Below, piece after piece: positions 1 through 8,494 of a DNA stretch of 37,918 nt. The notes below the pieces were generated by a model. It ran no database searches, was not told the origin of the DNA, and was given only the letters and a program-made list of their open reading frames with translations. A program made the translations under genes and the position numbers. Source of the DNA: Bacillota bacterium (lineage in GTDB: Bacteria; Bacillota; Clostridia; Oscillospirales; Ruminococcaceae); assembly GCA_023458875.1 (NCBI GenBank), contig JAEWXO010000063.1:1-37918 (forward strand), written 5' to 3'. How positions within the stretch are numbered: position 1 is the stretch's first letter; each line of letters opens with the position of its first letter.

Positions 1-10
1 GTTCTGAATA

Positions 11-126
11 GTTGGTGCTAATGGCGATGAGGGTCCACCCGTTCCCATACCGAACACGGAAGTTAAGCTCATCAGCGTCGAAGATACTTGGCTGGTAACG
101 GCCTGGGAAAATAGAGCGGTGCCAAC
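11..126 (+). rRNA. rrf: 5S ribosomal RNA
   Basis: The sequence carries the conserved 5S core (CCGTTCCCATACCGAACAC and the AAGTTAAGC segment). Its ends pair as GTTGGTGC at 11-18 with GTGCCAAC at 119-126, giving the expected length of about 116 nt. It is presumably the last gene of an rRNA operon whose 16S and 23S genes lie upstream of the window. Exact ends may differ by a base or two. Confidence 0.95.
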
Positions 127-137
127 ACAGTGAATTT

Positions 138-178
138 GGGGCTGATAATATGATTATCAGCTCCTCATTCAAATTTTT
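138..178 (+). terminator. hairpin after 5S rRNA, terminator-like
   Basis: A 12-bp stem (138-149 with 153-164, one G-U pair, 3-base loop) is followed after a short spacer by a T run at 174-178. It sits between the 5S gene and the tRNA that begins at 181. It could end the rRNA transcript or act as a processing hairpin with read-through into the tRNA; no separate tRNA promoter is visible. Confidence 0.5.
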
Positions 179-180
179 AG

Positions 181-254
181 GGGCCATTAGCTCAGTTGGT
201 TAGAGCAACCGGCTCATAACCGGTCGGTCCGGGGTTCGAGTCCCTGATGGCCCA
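181..254 (+). tRNA. tRNA with CAU anticodon (probably elongator tRNA-Met)
   Basis: It folds as a full cloverleaf: acceptor stem GGGCCAT/ATGGCCC with discriminator A, D-arm starting GCTCAGTTGGTTAGAGC, anticodon loop CTCATAA (anticodon CAT), and T-arm with GGTTCGAGTCC. The 3' CCA is not encoded. A CAU anticodon can belong to elongator Met, initiator Met or lysidine-modified Ile2. The acceptor pairs normally (G-C at 1-72), which argues against initiator in bacteria. Elongator Met is favoured over Ile2 only by general resemblance. Confidence 0.93.
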
Positions 255-257
255 TAG

Positions 258-290
258 AAAAGCTTTATGATTTATCATAAAGCTTTTTTT
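258..290 (+). terminator. Rho-independent terminator of the tRNA transcript
   Basis: A perfect 10-bp stem, AGCTTTATGA (261-270) with TCATAAAGCT (275-284), extended by A/T pairs, has a 4-base loop and runs into seven Ts. It lies 4 bp after the tRNA end. Confidence 0.85.
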
Positions 291-339
291 CATAATCTTA
301 AACGCAATGTCCGAATATAAATAATAAAAAGGATTTGAT

Positions 340-1164
340 TTGTCAATGCAAACCACGCAAAACACATATAAAATAATTTTTCTTGATATCGATGGAACAC
401 TTACCGATTCACATAAACGAATAATGCCGGAAACTCTGAAAGCGCTTATGAATGTTCAAAAGAATGGAGTCAGACTTGCAATAGCTTCAGGAAGACCTTC
501 AAAGGGTGTACTTCCCTATGCAGAAGAACTGCAGCTTGACAAGTATGCAGGTTATATACTTCCGTTTAACGGAGGACAAATAATTAATTATCAGACTAAG
601 GAAACGGTATATGAAAATACACTGACAATGGATATAATAAAAATGGCATACAATATTTCAAAAGAGTATAATACAGAACTGATAACATATCAGGGAGACT
701 GTATATTGTCTGAAACCGATGACAATCCATATTTAAAGATAGAGTCTGAAATTAATAAAATGGATGTTATTAAGGTCCCTTCATTACTGGATGCAATTAA
801 AGAAATGCCGGTAAAATGCCTTATGCTTGGTGACGGTGATTATCTTGGAAAGATAGAATCCGAGATAAAAGAGAAAATGGGCCATGATGCAAATGTCTTC
901 CGCTCAGAACCGTTTTTTATGGAGATTGTTCCTAATGGAATAGATAAAGCAGCAGCTATGGAAGTGCTTATAGATAAAATAGGCATAAAGCAATCTGAAA
1001 CAATGGCTTTCGGAGATGGATATAACGATATTTCAATGGTTGAATATGCCGGTCTGGGAGTAGCTATGAGTAACGGATGTAATATGATAAAACAGGTTGC
1101 CGATCGTATTGCTGACGACAATAACAGCGAAGGGATCGCAAAGATAATTGCTGAAGTGTTTTAG
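340..1164 (+). CDS. HAD-superfamily (Cof-like, subclass IIB) phosphatase
   Basis: This is a soluble phosphatase of the Cof/HAD-IIB type, a family that dephosphorylates sugar phosphates and other small phosphorylated metabolites; the substrate here cannot be read. All motifs are present: nucleophile motif I FLDIDGT (Asp16 and Asp18), motif II with IASGRP near residue 50, and motif IV FGDGYNDISM near residue 227, which binds Mg2+. Length of 272-274 residues is normal. The start is either TTG at 340 (AAGGA at 329-333, 6-base spacing) or ATG at 346 two codons later; both are possible. The VanZ-like gene follows after 9 bp, so the two are probably cotranscribed. Confidence 0.9.
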   Translation: MSMQTTQNTYKIIFLDIDGTLTDSHKRIMPETLKALMNVQKNGVRLAIASGRPSKGVLPYAEELQLDKYAGYILPFNGGQIINYQTKETVYENTLTMDIIKMAYNISKEYNTELITYQGDCILSETDDNPYLKIESEINKMDVIKVPSLLDAIKEMPVKCLMLGDGDYLGKIESEIKEKMGHDANVFRSEPFFMEIVPNGIDKAAAMEVLIDKIGIKQSETMAFGDGYNDISMVEYAGLGVAMSNGCNMIKQVADRIADDNNSEGIAKIIAEVF

Positions 1165-1173
1165 GAGTATCCG

Positions 1174-1620
1174 ATGAAAAAAAATAACAGAGTAAGGATT
1201 TTGTTAAATATTGCATTATTAGTCTATATACTTGTTGTCTTATATATCACGTTGCTGAACCGGGAAACAACAGAACAAAGATATAGCTTTGATTTGTTTT
1301 ATTCATATATACTATTATTCAAGTATAAAAACGACTTTTATTACGATATGATATTCTATAATATCCTTATGCTTATACCGTTTGGCTTTTTAGTACCGGT
1401 ACTGCATCCACGATGCAGAAAATTATCAAATATACTGCTCTTAAGCTTTTTGTTTTCGCTTGTAATTGAAGTGATACAGTACATCACCGGGCGGGGATTG
1501 TTTGAAGCTGATGATCTTTTCAATAATACTATAGGCGGAATAACAGGTTATTTTATATATTTTACAGCGAGTAGAATATGGATTTTACTTTCCAGAAAAA
1601 GAAGTAAGAAATATCCCTGA
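1174..1620 (+). CDS. VanZ-like family membrane protein
   Basis: A small hydrophobic protein of 148 residues with about four membrane segments. It has the VanZ-family signature: NILMLIPFGFLVP around residue 65, then SLVIEVIQY near 95 and a GLFEADDLFNNTIGG segment near 110. VanZ of enterococci gives low-level teicoplanin resistance, but most family members have no known role and the name should not be read as glycopeptide resistance. The ribosome binding site TTTTAGGAGT overlaps the end of the HAD gene. The stop codon lies inside the hairpin of the following terminator. Confidence 0.85.
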   Translation: MKKNNRVRILLNIALLVYILVVLYITLLNRETTEQRYSFDLFYSYILLFKYKNDFYYDMIFYNILMLIPFGFLVPVLHPRCRKLSNILLLSFLFSLVIEVIQYITGRGLFEADDLFNNTIGGITGYFIYFTASRIWILLSRKRSKKYP

Positions 1621-1658
1621 AACATTGTTGAAATATGTTTCAGGGATATTTTTTATTT
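1610..1658 (+). terminator. terminator between convergent genes
   Basis: A perfect 16-bp stem (1610-1625 with 1635-1650, 9-base loop) is followed by a T-rich run. It overlaps the stop of the VanZ-like gene and sits directly at the 3' end of the convergent adhesin gene. The T run is good on the plus strand and short on the minus strand, so it may serve both genes unequally. Confidence 0.85.
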
Positions 1659-3308
1659 TTTGTATTTAATTATAGTAGTAATAATAACTGCTGAGAGGGA
1701 TATAAAAAACGTTACATATATGGTTCGGTTTGAACCCTCGCCTGTTGCAGGGGCATTTGAAAGCATGACCCTTGATTTGTATTGGGTTTGTGCAGGTGTT
1801 GATTCCTGCTCCGTTATTTTTTCATATGGAACAGAGTAAGACTCGGAAAAACTATTTTCTGTAACCGGAATATATTCTGTTGTGACCGAGGATGTGACAG
1901 CTTCTGTTTCTGTAATAGTTTTTGATTCTGAGCTTTCTGATAATTCGGTTTCTGTTGTCACAACAGTTGTCTGCTGATAGTTAATATAATCAGTAGTTAC
2001 TGTTCCGCCTGTGTTGAGAATTGATATTTCAGGGATTTTAGCATAGAAACCGTCAGCACCTTTTGTTTCACATATAAAATATTCACCTATCGGGAGCTCT
2101 GATATGCACAGAGATGAATTATCTGTATTTAATGAATACTCTATCGGTATATCTGTAAAGCTGTCAAATATGATTTTGCCGTTGCTGTAAATTCCGTTTA
2201 CATACAGGTTGTTTGAACATCTGACAGTAAATCGTGGTTGAGAAATGAGTTCCGTGTCTGAGATTTGTGTTTGTTCAGATAAAAATTTCTTTGTAATAAT
2301 TATTTCTCCTGTTGTATTATAATTTTGCAGTGTAAACTCGTTTTTTAAATTAATCAGTGAATCGGATATTTTTAATTGTGCAATGTTTTGATATCCTGAG
2401 TCATATGAAAGATATACGGTGGGTGAATATGTTGTAACGACAGTATCAGCGCATATCGTAACAGGAACAACTTCCTGATGCTTTGCGTTTATGAATATAT
2501 AAAATGAAGAAGCCGAGTTAAATATATGTGTTTGCGTAATGTCAGAAGGTTCGGATATATCGGATGCAAAAATTTCTGATGCTTTGCCGTTATAGCTTAC
2601 AGTGTATTCGTTAAGTTCGTGTTCCGGAGATATTGGATGATATGGGCCGTATCTGTAATAGCAGCATCCGTTTATATAGTATGGCGTTGCACTTATTCCT
2701 GTATCCTCTAATTCAAGAACAGCTTGTTTTGGTTGTAAAGGCTGGCTTGCGGCTTGTCTCAGGTGATGAAATTCGTCTGTCATTGCAGCATTGTAATTAT
2801 TGTCTGCATCAAAGAAAGCAAGATTTTCAGAGGGTATACCGTATACAATGCTTCTGATGGCACACTGTGTTACATAGCAGATATCCGTGTGGCTAAGTCC
2901 CTGTATTCCGTTTTCCCCGCTTGCTCCTGCGGCAGCTGCACTTAATATAGCTGAATACTCTGGAGAATCAAGAGGTATATCAGTGTATTTGTCAGCCTGT
3001 GTATAAGATGTAGGAGATTTTTGATTATGATGTCCGATACAATATGCAATATTTCCTTCATAGCTCATAATATTTACGTTTCCATGAAAATTACAATCGA
3101 TACACAGGTAACCGCTGTTTGAGTATTCCCATCCAAGTAATGAGCCGTCAGCATTCTTGCAGTATGCGGAAGGGGGCTGACTTCTGTCTGCTTCTACGGA
3201 AAGCTGTGTTTTTTCAATCTTTATATCCGCGTCTGAACGGAGTGCTTTTATAGCTCCTGTTGTGACAATCAGTGTGATAAGTGCAATTATAGGGATAAGC
3301 TTTTTCAT
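1653..3308 (-). CDS. sortase-anchored thioester-domain (TED) surface adhesin
   Basis: A secreted 551-residue protein. Residues 1-25 form a signal peptide. Residues 85-160 look like a thioester domain: Cys90 in AYCIGHH and Gln148 in YVTQCAIRS match the Cys and Gln that form an internal Cys-Gln thioester in Gram-positive TED adhesins, which bond covalently to host or surface amines. Near residues 330-430 a segment beginning GEIIITKKF and ending LPIGEYFICETKGADGFY resembles a Cna-B/SpaA isopeptide domain. A Thr/Ser/Glu-rich stalk follows (about 440-510), then PATG at 520-523, a hydrophobic stretch and a KYKK tail, which is a sortase-type signal departing from LPXTG. GGAGG precedes the ATG. The family assignment rests on motifs, not on a search. 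Confidence 0.75.
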   Translation of the reverse strand: MKKLIPIIALITLIVTTGAIKALRSDADIKIEKTQLSVEADRSQPPSAYCKNADGSLLGWEYSNSGYLCIDCNFHGNVNIMSYEGNIAYCIGHHNQKSPTSYTQADKYTDIPLDSPEYSAILSAAAAGASGENGIQGLSHTDICYVTQCAIRSIVYGIPSENLAFFDADNNYNAAMTDEFHHLRQAASQPLQPKQAVLELEDTGISATPYYINGCCYYRYGPYHPISPEHELNEYTVSYNGKASEIFASDISEPSDITQTHIFNSASSFYIFINAKHQEVVPVTICADTVVTTYSPTVYLSYDSGYQNIAQLKISDSLINLKNEFTLQNYNTTGEIIITKKFLSEQTQISDTELISQPRFTVRCSNNLYVNGIYSNGKIIFDSFTDIPIEYSLNTDNSSLCISELPIGEYFICETKGADGFYAKIPEISILNTGGTVTTDYINYQQTTVVTTETELSESSESKTITETEAVTSSVTTEYIPVTENSFSESYSVPYEKITEQESTPAQTQYKSRVMLSNAPATGEGSNRTIYVTFFISLSAVIITTIIKYKK

Positions 3309-3349
3309 TATTGTCTTCCTCCAATAAAATGTTTGTTATGGTATTTTCT

Positions 3350-3378
3350 ATTATATATTTTTATATTATAAAAGACAA
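3350..3378 (-). promoter_or_regulatory. promoter of the TED adhesin gene
   Basis: On the minus strand TTGTCT (3378-3373) and TATAAT (3355-3350) are separated by 17 bp, a good housekeeping sigma promoter. It would start transcription about 35 bp upstream of the ATG at 3308. Confidence 0.65.
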
Positions 3379-3424
3379 TACTTTATCTCTTAAAGGCTTT
3401 TTTTATCCCTTAGATGCATTTTAA

Positions 3425-3474
3425 TACAGAAAAAAGGCATTCTTAACGTTGTGAATCAAGTTAAGAATGCCTTT
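3425..3474 (-). terminator. terminator of the yceG-telA operon
   Basis: A 15-bp stem (3433-3447 with 3460-3474) lies just after the TelA-family stop at 3479. In minus-strand direction it ends in a run of six Ts, as expected for an intrinsic terminator. Confidence 0.85.
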
Positions 3475-3478
3475 AATA

Positions 3479-4636
3479 TTAAAGAGAATGAATTTTCTTT
3501 TTGAAATCCTCGTTTAGAGTTTCAAGCTTCTTTGTATCTTCGATACGTTTTAATCTTGCCTGCTCCTGGATATTCTTTGTTTCTTCAATGCCTGTTACAA
3601 TAGTGTTCCATGTTTTTTCAAGTGTTTCAATCTGAATTGAACTGCCGGATGCGAGCTGAGCTGTCATTTTTGACTGTAATACAGTATTTTCAGCGTTTTT
3701 AATAAGCATCTCGTTTGTTTTCTCATCAAGTGCTTTCATTGCTTCTGCCTGTACACGCTGTCTTTTTAGCATAACTGCCTGTGCAAGTGACTGTTTGAAT
3801 ACCGGCATTGTAATAATAAATGATGAGTTTATCTTACGTATAAGATTGAGGTTTGAAAACTGCATAGTTTTGAGCATCGGGATTGTCTGCAGGGCAACAT
3901 TTTCTGCAATACGAAGATCCATTACACGCTGGTCAAGAATTTCTCTTACCTGAATAAGGTTATTAAGATCCATTCTGAGCGTTCCGTTTTCAGGGTCTTC
4001 ATCACATTTTTTCTGGAAATCCGCAATATATTCATCAACTTCTTTTACAGCCTGTTCACCGGCGAGAATATATTTCAGAAGCTCCTGATAGTAGTTTATG
4101 TTAGCATTGAACATTGTTTCAAGCTTTACGTTTGTTGCACTGATTTCTTTTTCATAGCCCTTGAGCTGTACATATATCTTGTCAATGGCATCACCCATTG
4201 TTTTATATTTTCCGAGTATCTGTTCCAGTTCTCTCTTGGCATTTGCGAAGAATTTCCTCAGTCCCTTTTCTTCGGCAAGCTCTTTTCCGTCAAACTGATT
4301 CATTACAGCCGCAAGATTTTGCAGCAGCTTACCAGAATCGTTTATCTGATTAATATTCATTGAGTTAAGGACCTGATCTGAGGCTTTGGAAATTTCTTCT
4401 GCAACAGGGCCTCCGAATGTAACTATAGAATTAGGGTTATTAACATCGATCTGTGATGTAAGTTTGTCAATTTCATCGCTGTTAAGTATCTGCTGTTCAA
4501 GTTCATTTTTAGTAACAGCTATATTGAATTCAGGCTGGGGATCTGTAACAACACTTGGTGCAGGCATGGCGTCAACTGTAGGTGTTGGCATTACATCCTG
4601 CTCATTTTCATTACTTGGTTTAAATTTTAAAGCCAT
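3479..4636 (-). CDS. TelA/KlaC family toxic-anion resistance protein
   Basis: A cytoplasmic, largely helical protein of 385 residues, the usual length for the TelA family (YaaN and YceH in Bacillus). Typical segments include FFANAKRELEQILGKY near residue 135, the RQRVQAEAMKALDEKTNEML stretch near 300 and a C-terminal coiled coil. Family members are linked to tellurite resistance and cell-envelope stress, but the biochemical role is unknown. I place the start at ATG 4636 (MALKFKPS) because GGAG lies 7 bases upstream; an in-frame ATG at 4684 would add 16 residues but has no ribosome binding site. The N-terminus resembles that of the upstream partner (MAIKFG). It is cotranscribed with the YceG-like gene 91 bp upstream. 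Confidence 0.88.
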   Translation of the reverse strand: MALKFKPSNENEQDVMPTPTVDAMPAPSVVTDPQPEFNIAVTKNELEQQILNSDEIDKLTSQIDVNNPNSIVTFGGPVAEEISKASDQVLNSMNINQINDSGKLLQNLAAVMNQFDGKELAEEKGLRKFFANAKRELEQILGKYKTMGDAIDKIYVQLKGYEKEISATNVKLETMFNANINYYQELLKYILAGEQAVKEVDEYIADFQKKCDEDPENGTLRMDLNNLIQVREILDQRVMDLRIAENVALQTIPMLKTMQFSNLNLIRKINSSFIITMPVFKQSLAQAVMLKRQRVQAEAMKALDEKTNEMLIKNAENTVLQSKMTAQLASGSSIQIETLEKTWNTIVTGIEETKNIQEQARLKRIEDTKKLETLNEDFKKKIHSL

Positions 4637-4676
4637 TTTATATCTCCGTTTCTCAGCCGTAAAAATAATTTTTTTA

Positions 4677-4707
4677 GTCCGCATTATTTCGGCTGGTGTA
4701 TGCGGAC
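4677..4707 (-). other. hairpin in the yceG-telA intercistronic gap
   Basis: A perfect 8-bp inverted repeat GTCCGCAT (4677-4684) and ATGCGGAC (4700-4707) with a 15-base loop lies between the stop of the YceG-like gene and the ribosome binding site of the TelA gene. No T run follows in the direction of transcription, so it is more likely an mRNA processing or stability element than a terminator. Confidence 0.45.
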
Positions 4708-4727
4708 CACTATATCAAAGGATTTTT

Positions 4728-7028
4728 TTATTTACCCTTTCCTCTGAATAATCTTCCTAAAAAAGAATCTCTCTCCTGAGGTATTTCTTTTGGTATTTTC
4801 AGTGACTGAGGTGAAAAATCATACTTGAATTCACTCATAACAAATACCTCAAATGCTTCAGGTCTGATAAATGAATCAAGATTTTTGTATCCTGTTGGCG
4901 TGTATACAATAATATCAAAGCCTATAAGATTAAACAGAACAAGAAGTATGCATTCAAAAACAGCAAATGTCTGTTTTCCTGAAGATACTATTACTATTTT
5001 AGGAATATCCTTGGTAAAGTCAAAGCTCTGAAGAATTTGCAGGAGAGCAGTTGGTATGTTAAGACCGGTTTTTATTACCAAAGGAACAATATCTCCTGGT
5101 GGAACATCGATAAATCCGCTGTCTATGACTTCCTGCATTTTATGGAATATAAGTGACTGAATGTCGTCATTCATATAATCATACTTGTTAAATTTAGAAC
5201 GTCTGAGTTTTTCTATATCAATTTTCATTCCTGAATAAAAAGGAGTGTAGTTGTCGTTTGACATTATCGGTTTATAGAAAGGTATTTTACTGTAGTAAAC
5301 AGAATGAGGAGACAGCTTCAGTGCTATTTCTTTATAATATGCAGCTAAATCACCTTTGTTTATACCGTTTATTTTAGCGAAAAGATTCGGGATAATGACA
5401 TAGTTATCTTTTTTGTCGAATCCTGTACGGAACATTGCTTCCTGATGCCACATCAGGCCAAGCTCTTCATATGTCGTTTTAAGAGTCTGATTCTGTGACA
5501 TACGGAATTGATAGTCACGGAACATCGTGGTGTCGTTATAAAGAATATTGTCAAGGGATCTTTCGGCATTGTATGCTGTGGTGGCCATTTTTGTTTTTGT
5601 AAATTTTTCAGGGAACGGCATTCCTACAGCGGAATTCGGACGTTCTATTATCTGAAGATTTTTAATACCTGACGAATTCAAAAGACTGAGAACGGATTTG
5701 TCAGGAGAAAAATACAAAACATCAATGCCTGTCTGTGACATTACATTTAAAAATGTGATTTCAATAGGACCTGCTGTTCCGTAGTACATGATTACAGGAA
5801 GATCACTGTTAAAAAAGTCAACCCCTGAAGTAAATTTTTTAATCCATACAAGAAGCTGTACAGCGGTGTTGTAGAGATTATTTGTATTAAACGAATTTAT
5901 TGCATCGATAAATGCTTTTTGTGCAAGCAAGGTTCTGTCGTTTCTGTCTTTGATAGAAATTTTTGCGGCAAAGAGATTTATCATAGTCATATCATTTGTT
6001 TTCTGAATCGAATAATAGTCAGATGCTTCTGTATATGTTGGTTTTTTTAATTCCTGTAAAAATATCAGGGGTTTGTTCTTTTTAGGAAACTCATCCTTGA
6101 TGGTGAAGAGCATGTTTTTATAAAGGATTTCATCGTCAAAGCCTATATATGCCATGAAATATACAGGAATAGTTGTGTCTGTGCACAGCAGTCTTGTTTT
6201 TCTGTCTTCGAGTGTCGTCAGAAGCTCTTTTTCCATTGTTTCATGTGTGGTCTGAAGGTATTTTACCATCGTCTGTGCCGGACGGCTTATTATTTCATTT
6301 ACCTTTGTAGCCTGTGTAAGTGCTGAAATATTAATCTTGCCGAATTCTATGTTCAGAGGAACAAATATATTTCCCTGAACAAGTGATGAATATTTTGAGG
6401 AGGGATCAACAGAAAGATAGTTTGAATCACTTGTATAATTTACATATGTGACCTTACAATCCATTTTACTAAGTATATACAGCCAGTAAATTTCTGATTT
6501 TGAAATTTCACCTATATAAAGTATATTTGTAAGCCTGTATGTTGAATATCTTATAAACCAGCATATAAACTTCAGAAATATGTTTTTTACAGCATTTGCT
6601 GATGAAGCTGTACTTTTGATATCGTCAATAATACTGCATATTATTGACGAAACCTGTGCAGGTGTTTTTCCGCTGCCTATCTTGCTCAGCTCAAGCAGTT
6701 TTGACAGCTGAAGCTTCTGGAGAATACCGGTGATTGAAGCTTCGTTAAGCTCCTGTGACACATCGGCAATAGAAGATAATTTTGAAACCTCGGGATTTGA
6801 CGGATTTGGAATTGGTTTATCAATAAATACTCCGTCTGATTTAGTTTTGGCATATAAATCAATAAGCGTTCTTTCAAATGATTTTTGATCAGTATAGCCT
6901 ACATATCTGATGAAATTTGATGAACTTGCTGATATTTGTGATACTGGTTGTTTTGGAACAGCTGATGGTATCGGTGTAGACGGACTATCAGTATTATTAT
7001 CACGATTATTGCCAAATTTAATTGCCAA
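4728..7028 (-). CDS. YceG-like protein, partner of TelA
   Basis: A 766-residue soluble protein that I assign tentatively to the YceG family, which sits beside TelA-family genes in the Bacillus yce stress operon. The visible basis is an internally repeated segment: RLTNILYIGEISKSEIYWL followed by MDCKVTYVNY near residues 166-200, and LPVIMYYGTAGPIEITFL followed by TGIDVLYFSPD near residues 418-450. Both read as a Rossmann-like strand-loop-helix, typical of the family. It is longer than the usual 530-550 residues and starts with a Pro/Ser-rich stretch. The start is TTG at 7028, supported by GAGGTG 7 bases upstream. No enzyme motif is recognised. It is the first gene of the operon with TelA. Confidence 0.65.
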   Translation of the reverse strand: MAIKFGNNRDNNTDSPSTPIPSAVPKQPVSQISASSSNFIRYVGYTDQKSFERTLIDLYAKTKSDGVFIDKPIPNPSNPEVSKLSSIADVSQELNEASITGILQKLQLSKLLELSKIGSGKTPAQVSSIICSIIDDIKSTASSANAVKNIFLKFICWFIRYSTYRLTNILYIGEISKSEIYWLYILSKMDCKVTYVNYTSDSNYLSVDPSSKYSSLVQGNIFVPLNIEFGKINISALTQATKVNEIISRPAQTMVKYLQTTHETMEKELLTTLEDRKTRLLCTDTTIPVYFMAYIGFDDEILYKNMLFTIKDEFPKKNKPLIFLQELKKPTYTEASDYYSIQKTNDMTMINLFAAKISIKDRNDRTLLAQKAFIDAINSFNTNNLYNTAVQLLVWIKKFTSGVDFFNSDLPVIMYYGTAGPIEITFLNVMSQTGIDVLYFSPDKSVLSLLNSSGIKNLQIIERPNSAVGMPFPEKFTKTKMATTAYNAERSLDNILYNDTTMFRDYQFRMSQNQTLKTTYEELGLMWHQEAMFRTGFDKKDNYVIIPNLFAKINGINKGDLAAYYKEIALKLSPHSVYYSKIPFYKPIMSNDNYTPFYSGMKIDIEKLRRSKFNKYDYMNDDIQSLIFHKMQEVIDSGFIDVPPGDIVPLVIKTGLNIPTALLQILQSFDFTKDIPKIVIVSSGKQTFAVFECILLVLFNLIGFDIIVYTPTGYKNLDSFIRPEAFEVFVMSEFKYDFSPQSLKIPKEIPQERDSFLGRLFRGKGK

Positions 7029-7097
7029 ACTTGTTCACCTCTTAATTAAATTTTTTACTGCCTGTAAATGATAAAAAAGCAGTATACATATAGTTCA

Positions 7098-7126
7098 ATT
7101 ATAACAATTCAATGAATAAATGTCAA
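7098..7126 (-). promoter_or_regulatory. consensus promoter of the yceG-telA operon
   Basis: On the minus strand a perfect TTGACA (7126-7121) and a perfect TATAAT (7103-7098) are 17 bp apart. The predicted start lies near 7091, about 60 bp before the TTG start codon. A fully consensus promoter suggests strong constitutive expression unless a repressor acts here. Confidence 0.85.
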
Positions 7127-7182
7127 GAAATAAAAAACTAATAATATGGTGGTCAGGTATTTTCAAAATTATTATTATGTGA

Positions 7183-7188
7183 TATACT
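7183..7188 (+). promoter_or_regulatory. probable -10 box of the CLC gene
   Basis: TATACT at 7183-7188 has a TG two bases upstream region-wise but no good -35 box at the right distance. If used, transcription starts near 7195. That would exclude the ATG at 7194 as a start codon and support the TTG at 7212. Confidence 0.4.
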
Positions 7189-7211
7189 TTTAAATGAGGA
7201 GTGATATAAAA

Positions 7212-8489
7212 TTGACTTATTATGAGCGTGCAAAAGCATATTTAAAAGAGATACTTGCTTCACTTAAAACATTGATGTTCTGGCTATGTATCGGTCTGAT
7301 AACAGGTGCTTTGGTAGGAATAGTAGGCGTTGCATTTCATTATTCCATAGATATTCTTTCAGAGTTCAGACGTGAAAACACATGGGTGTTATTTTTTTTG
7401 CCGCTTGGCGGACTTGCAATAGTATATTTATATAACTTTGCAGGAATGGAAAATGATAAGGGAACAAATGCTGTAATTTTAGCTGTTCGTGAGGATGAGG
7501 TTCTTCCGCTCAGAACATTTCTTGTTATTTTTGTAAGTACTGTGATAACTCATTTTCTTGGAGGCTCCGCAGGGCGTGAGGGTGCTGCATTGCAGATAGG
7601 CGGAAGCATTGCGGCCAAAGAGGGGCGAATTCTTAAGTTTGATGAAAAAGAAAAGAAAATTCTTGTTATGTGCGGTATGAGTGCGTGTTTTTCAGCATTG
7701 TTCGGAACGCCTGTTACCGCAGCAATTTTTTCAATGGAGGTCATAAGCGTCGGAATCATGCATTACAGTGCAATTATTCCATGCGTTATTTCATCTATTA
7801 CGGCATTTCAGATTTCGGAAATGCTCGGGGTTCAGCCTACATCATTCAATATAATGATGGTTCCTGAAATGGATACAAATATGATAATAAAAATAATTCC
7901 TTTTGCTGTTGTATGTGCATTTGTATGCAGGCTGTTCTGCCTTGTCATTCAGAAGGTAAAGCGTGCGTTTGAAAAATTTATAAAGAATAAATATCTTAGA
8001 GTTGTTACGGGCGCAGTAATAGTAATCATTATGACACTTATTTCAGGAGATCAGATGTTTAACGGTGGGGGTGGGGATGTAATTGCGGAAAGCTTTAAAA
8101 GCCGGGCGCATTTTTACATATTTGCTGTCAAATTGATTTTTACAGCAGTCACACTCGGCTGTGGGTTTAAAGGCGGAGAAATAATACCTGCTTTTTTTGT
8201 AGGTTCAACATTTGGTAGCTTCGCTTCGGAATTTTTCGGGATAAATTATTCTTTCGGTGCAGGAATAGGGTTGATTGCGTTATTCTGCGGAGCAACCAAC
8301 TGTCCGGTTACAGCAATACTTATGAGCATTGAATTGTTCGGAGCAAAGTCTTTTCCGTTTTTCGCACTTGTATGCGGAATATCATATCTTATTTCGGGCG
8401 ACACCGGATTATATGGTGAGCAGAAAATCATGTATTCGAGAATAAGGCCTGAGTTTGTAAATAAAAAGATAAAAAAGCCGCGTAAATAA
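7212..8489 (+). CDS. CLC-family chloride (or other anion) channel/transporter
   Basis: A membrane protein of 425 residues with about ten hydrophobic segments and no C-terminal CBS domains. CLC signatures are clear: GGSAGREGAALQIGG with the gating glutamate (residue 123 from this start), FGTPVTAAIFSMEV, GFKGGEIIPAFFVG and the FCGATNCPVTAILM segment. The first selectivity motif, GSGIP in classic CLCs, is replaced by a KGTNAV stretch, so the transported anion is uncertain. I chose TTG at 7212 because GAGGAG (7196-7201) lies 10 bases upstream; the in-frame ATG at 7194 overlaps that ribosome binding site and has none of its own. It is divergent from yceG. Confidence 0.88.
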   Translation: MTYYERAKAYLKEILASLKTLMFWLCIGLITGALVGIVGVAFHYSIDILSEFRRENTWVLFFLPLGGLAIVYLYNFAGMENDKGTNAVILAVREDEVLPLRTFLVIFVSTVITHFLGGSAGREGAALQIGGSIAAKEGRILKFDEKEKKILVMCGMSACFSALFGTPVTAAIFSMEVISVGIMHYSAIIPCVISSITAFQISEMLGVQPTSFNIMMVPEMDTNMIIKIIPFAVVCAFVCRLFCLVIQKVKRAFEKFIKNKYLRVVTGAVIVIIMTLISGDQMFNGGGGDVIAESFKSRAHFYIFAVKLIFTAVTLGCGFKGGEIIPAFFVGSTFGSFASEFFGINYSFGAGIGLIALFCGATNCPVTAILMSIELFGAKSFPFFALVCGISYLISGDTGLYGEQKIMYSRIRPEFVNKKIKKPRK

Positions 8490-8494
8490 AATAA

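Noticed and set aside
7127..7211. Possible fluoride (crcB) riboswitch before the CLC gene
   Set aside because: The conserved GGnGATGG core and pseudoknot segments are not present, and the likely transcript leader is only about 16 nt.
7194..7211. ATG at 7194 as start of the CLC gene
   Set aside because: The codon overlaps the GAGGAG ribosome binding site and lies at or before the likely transcription start; TTG at 7212 has correct spacing.
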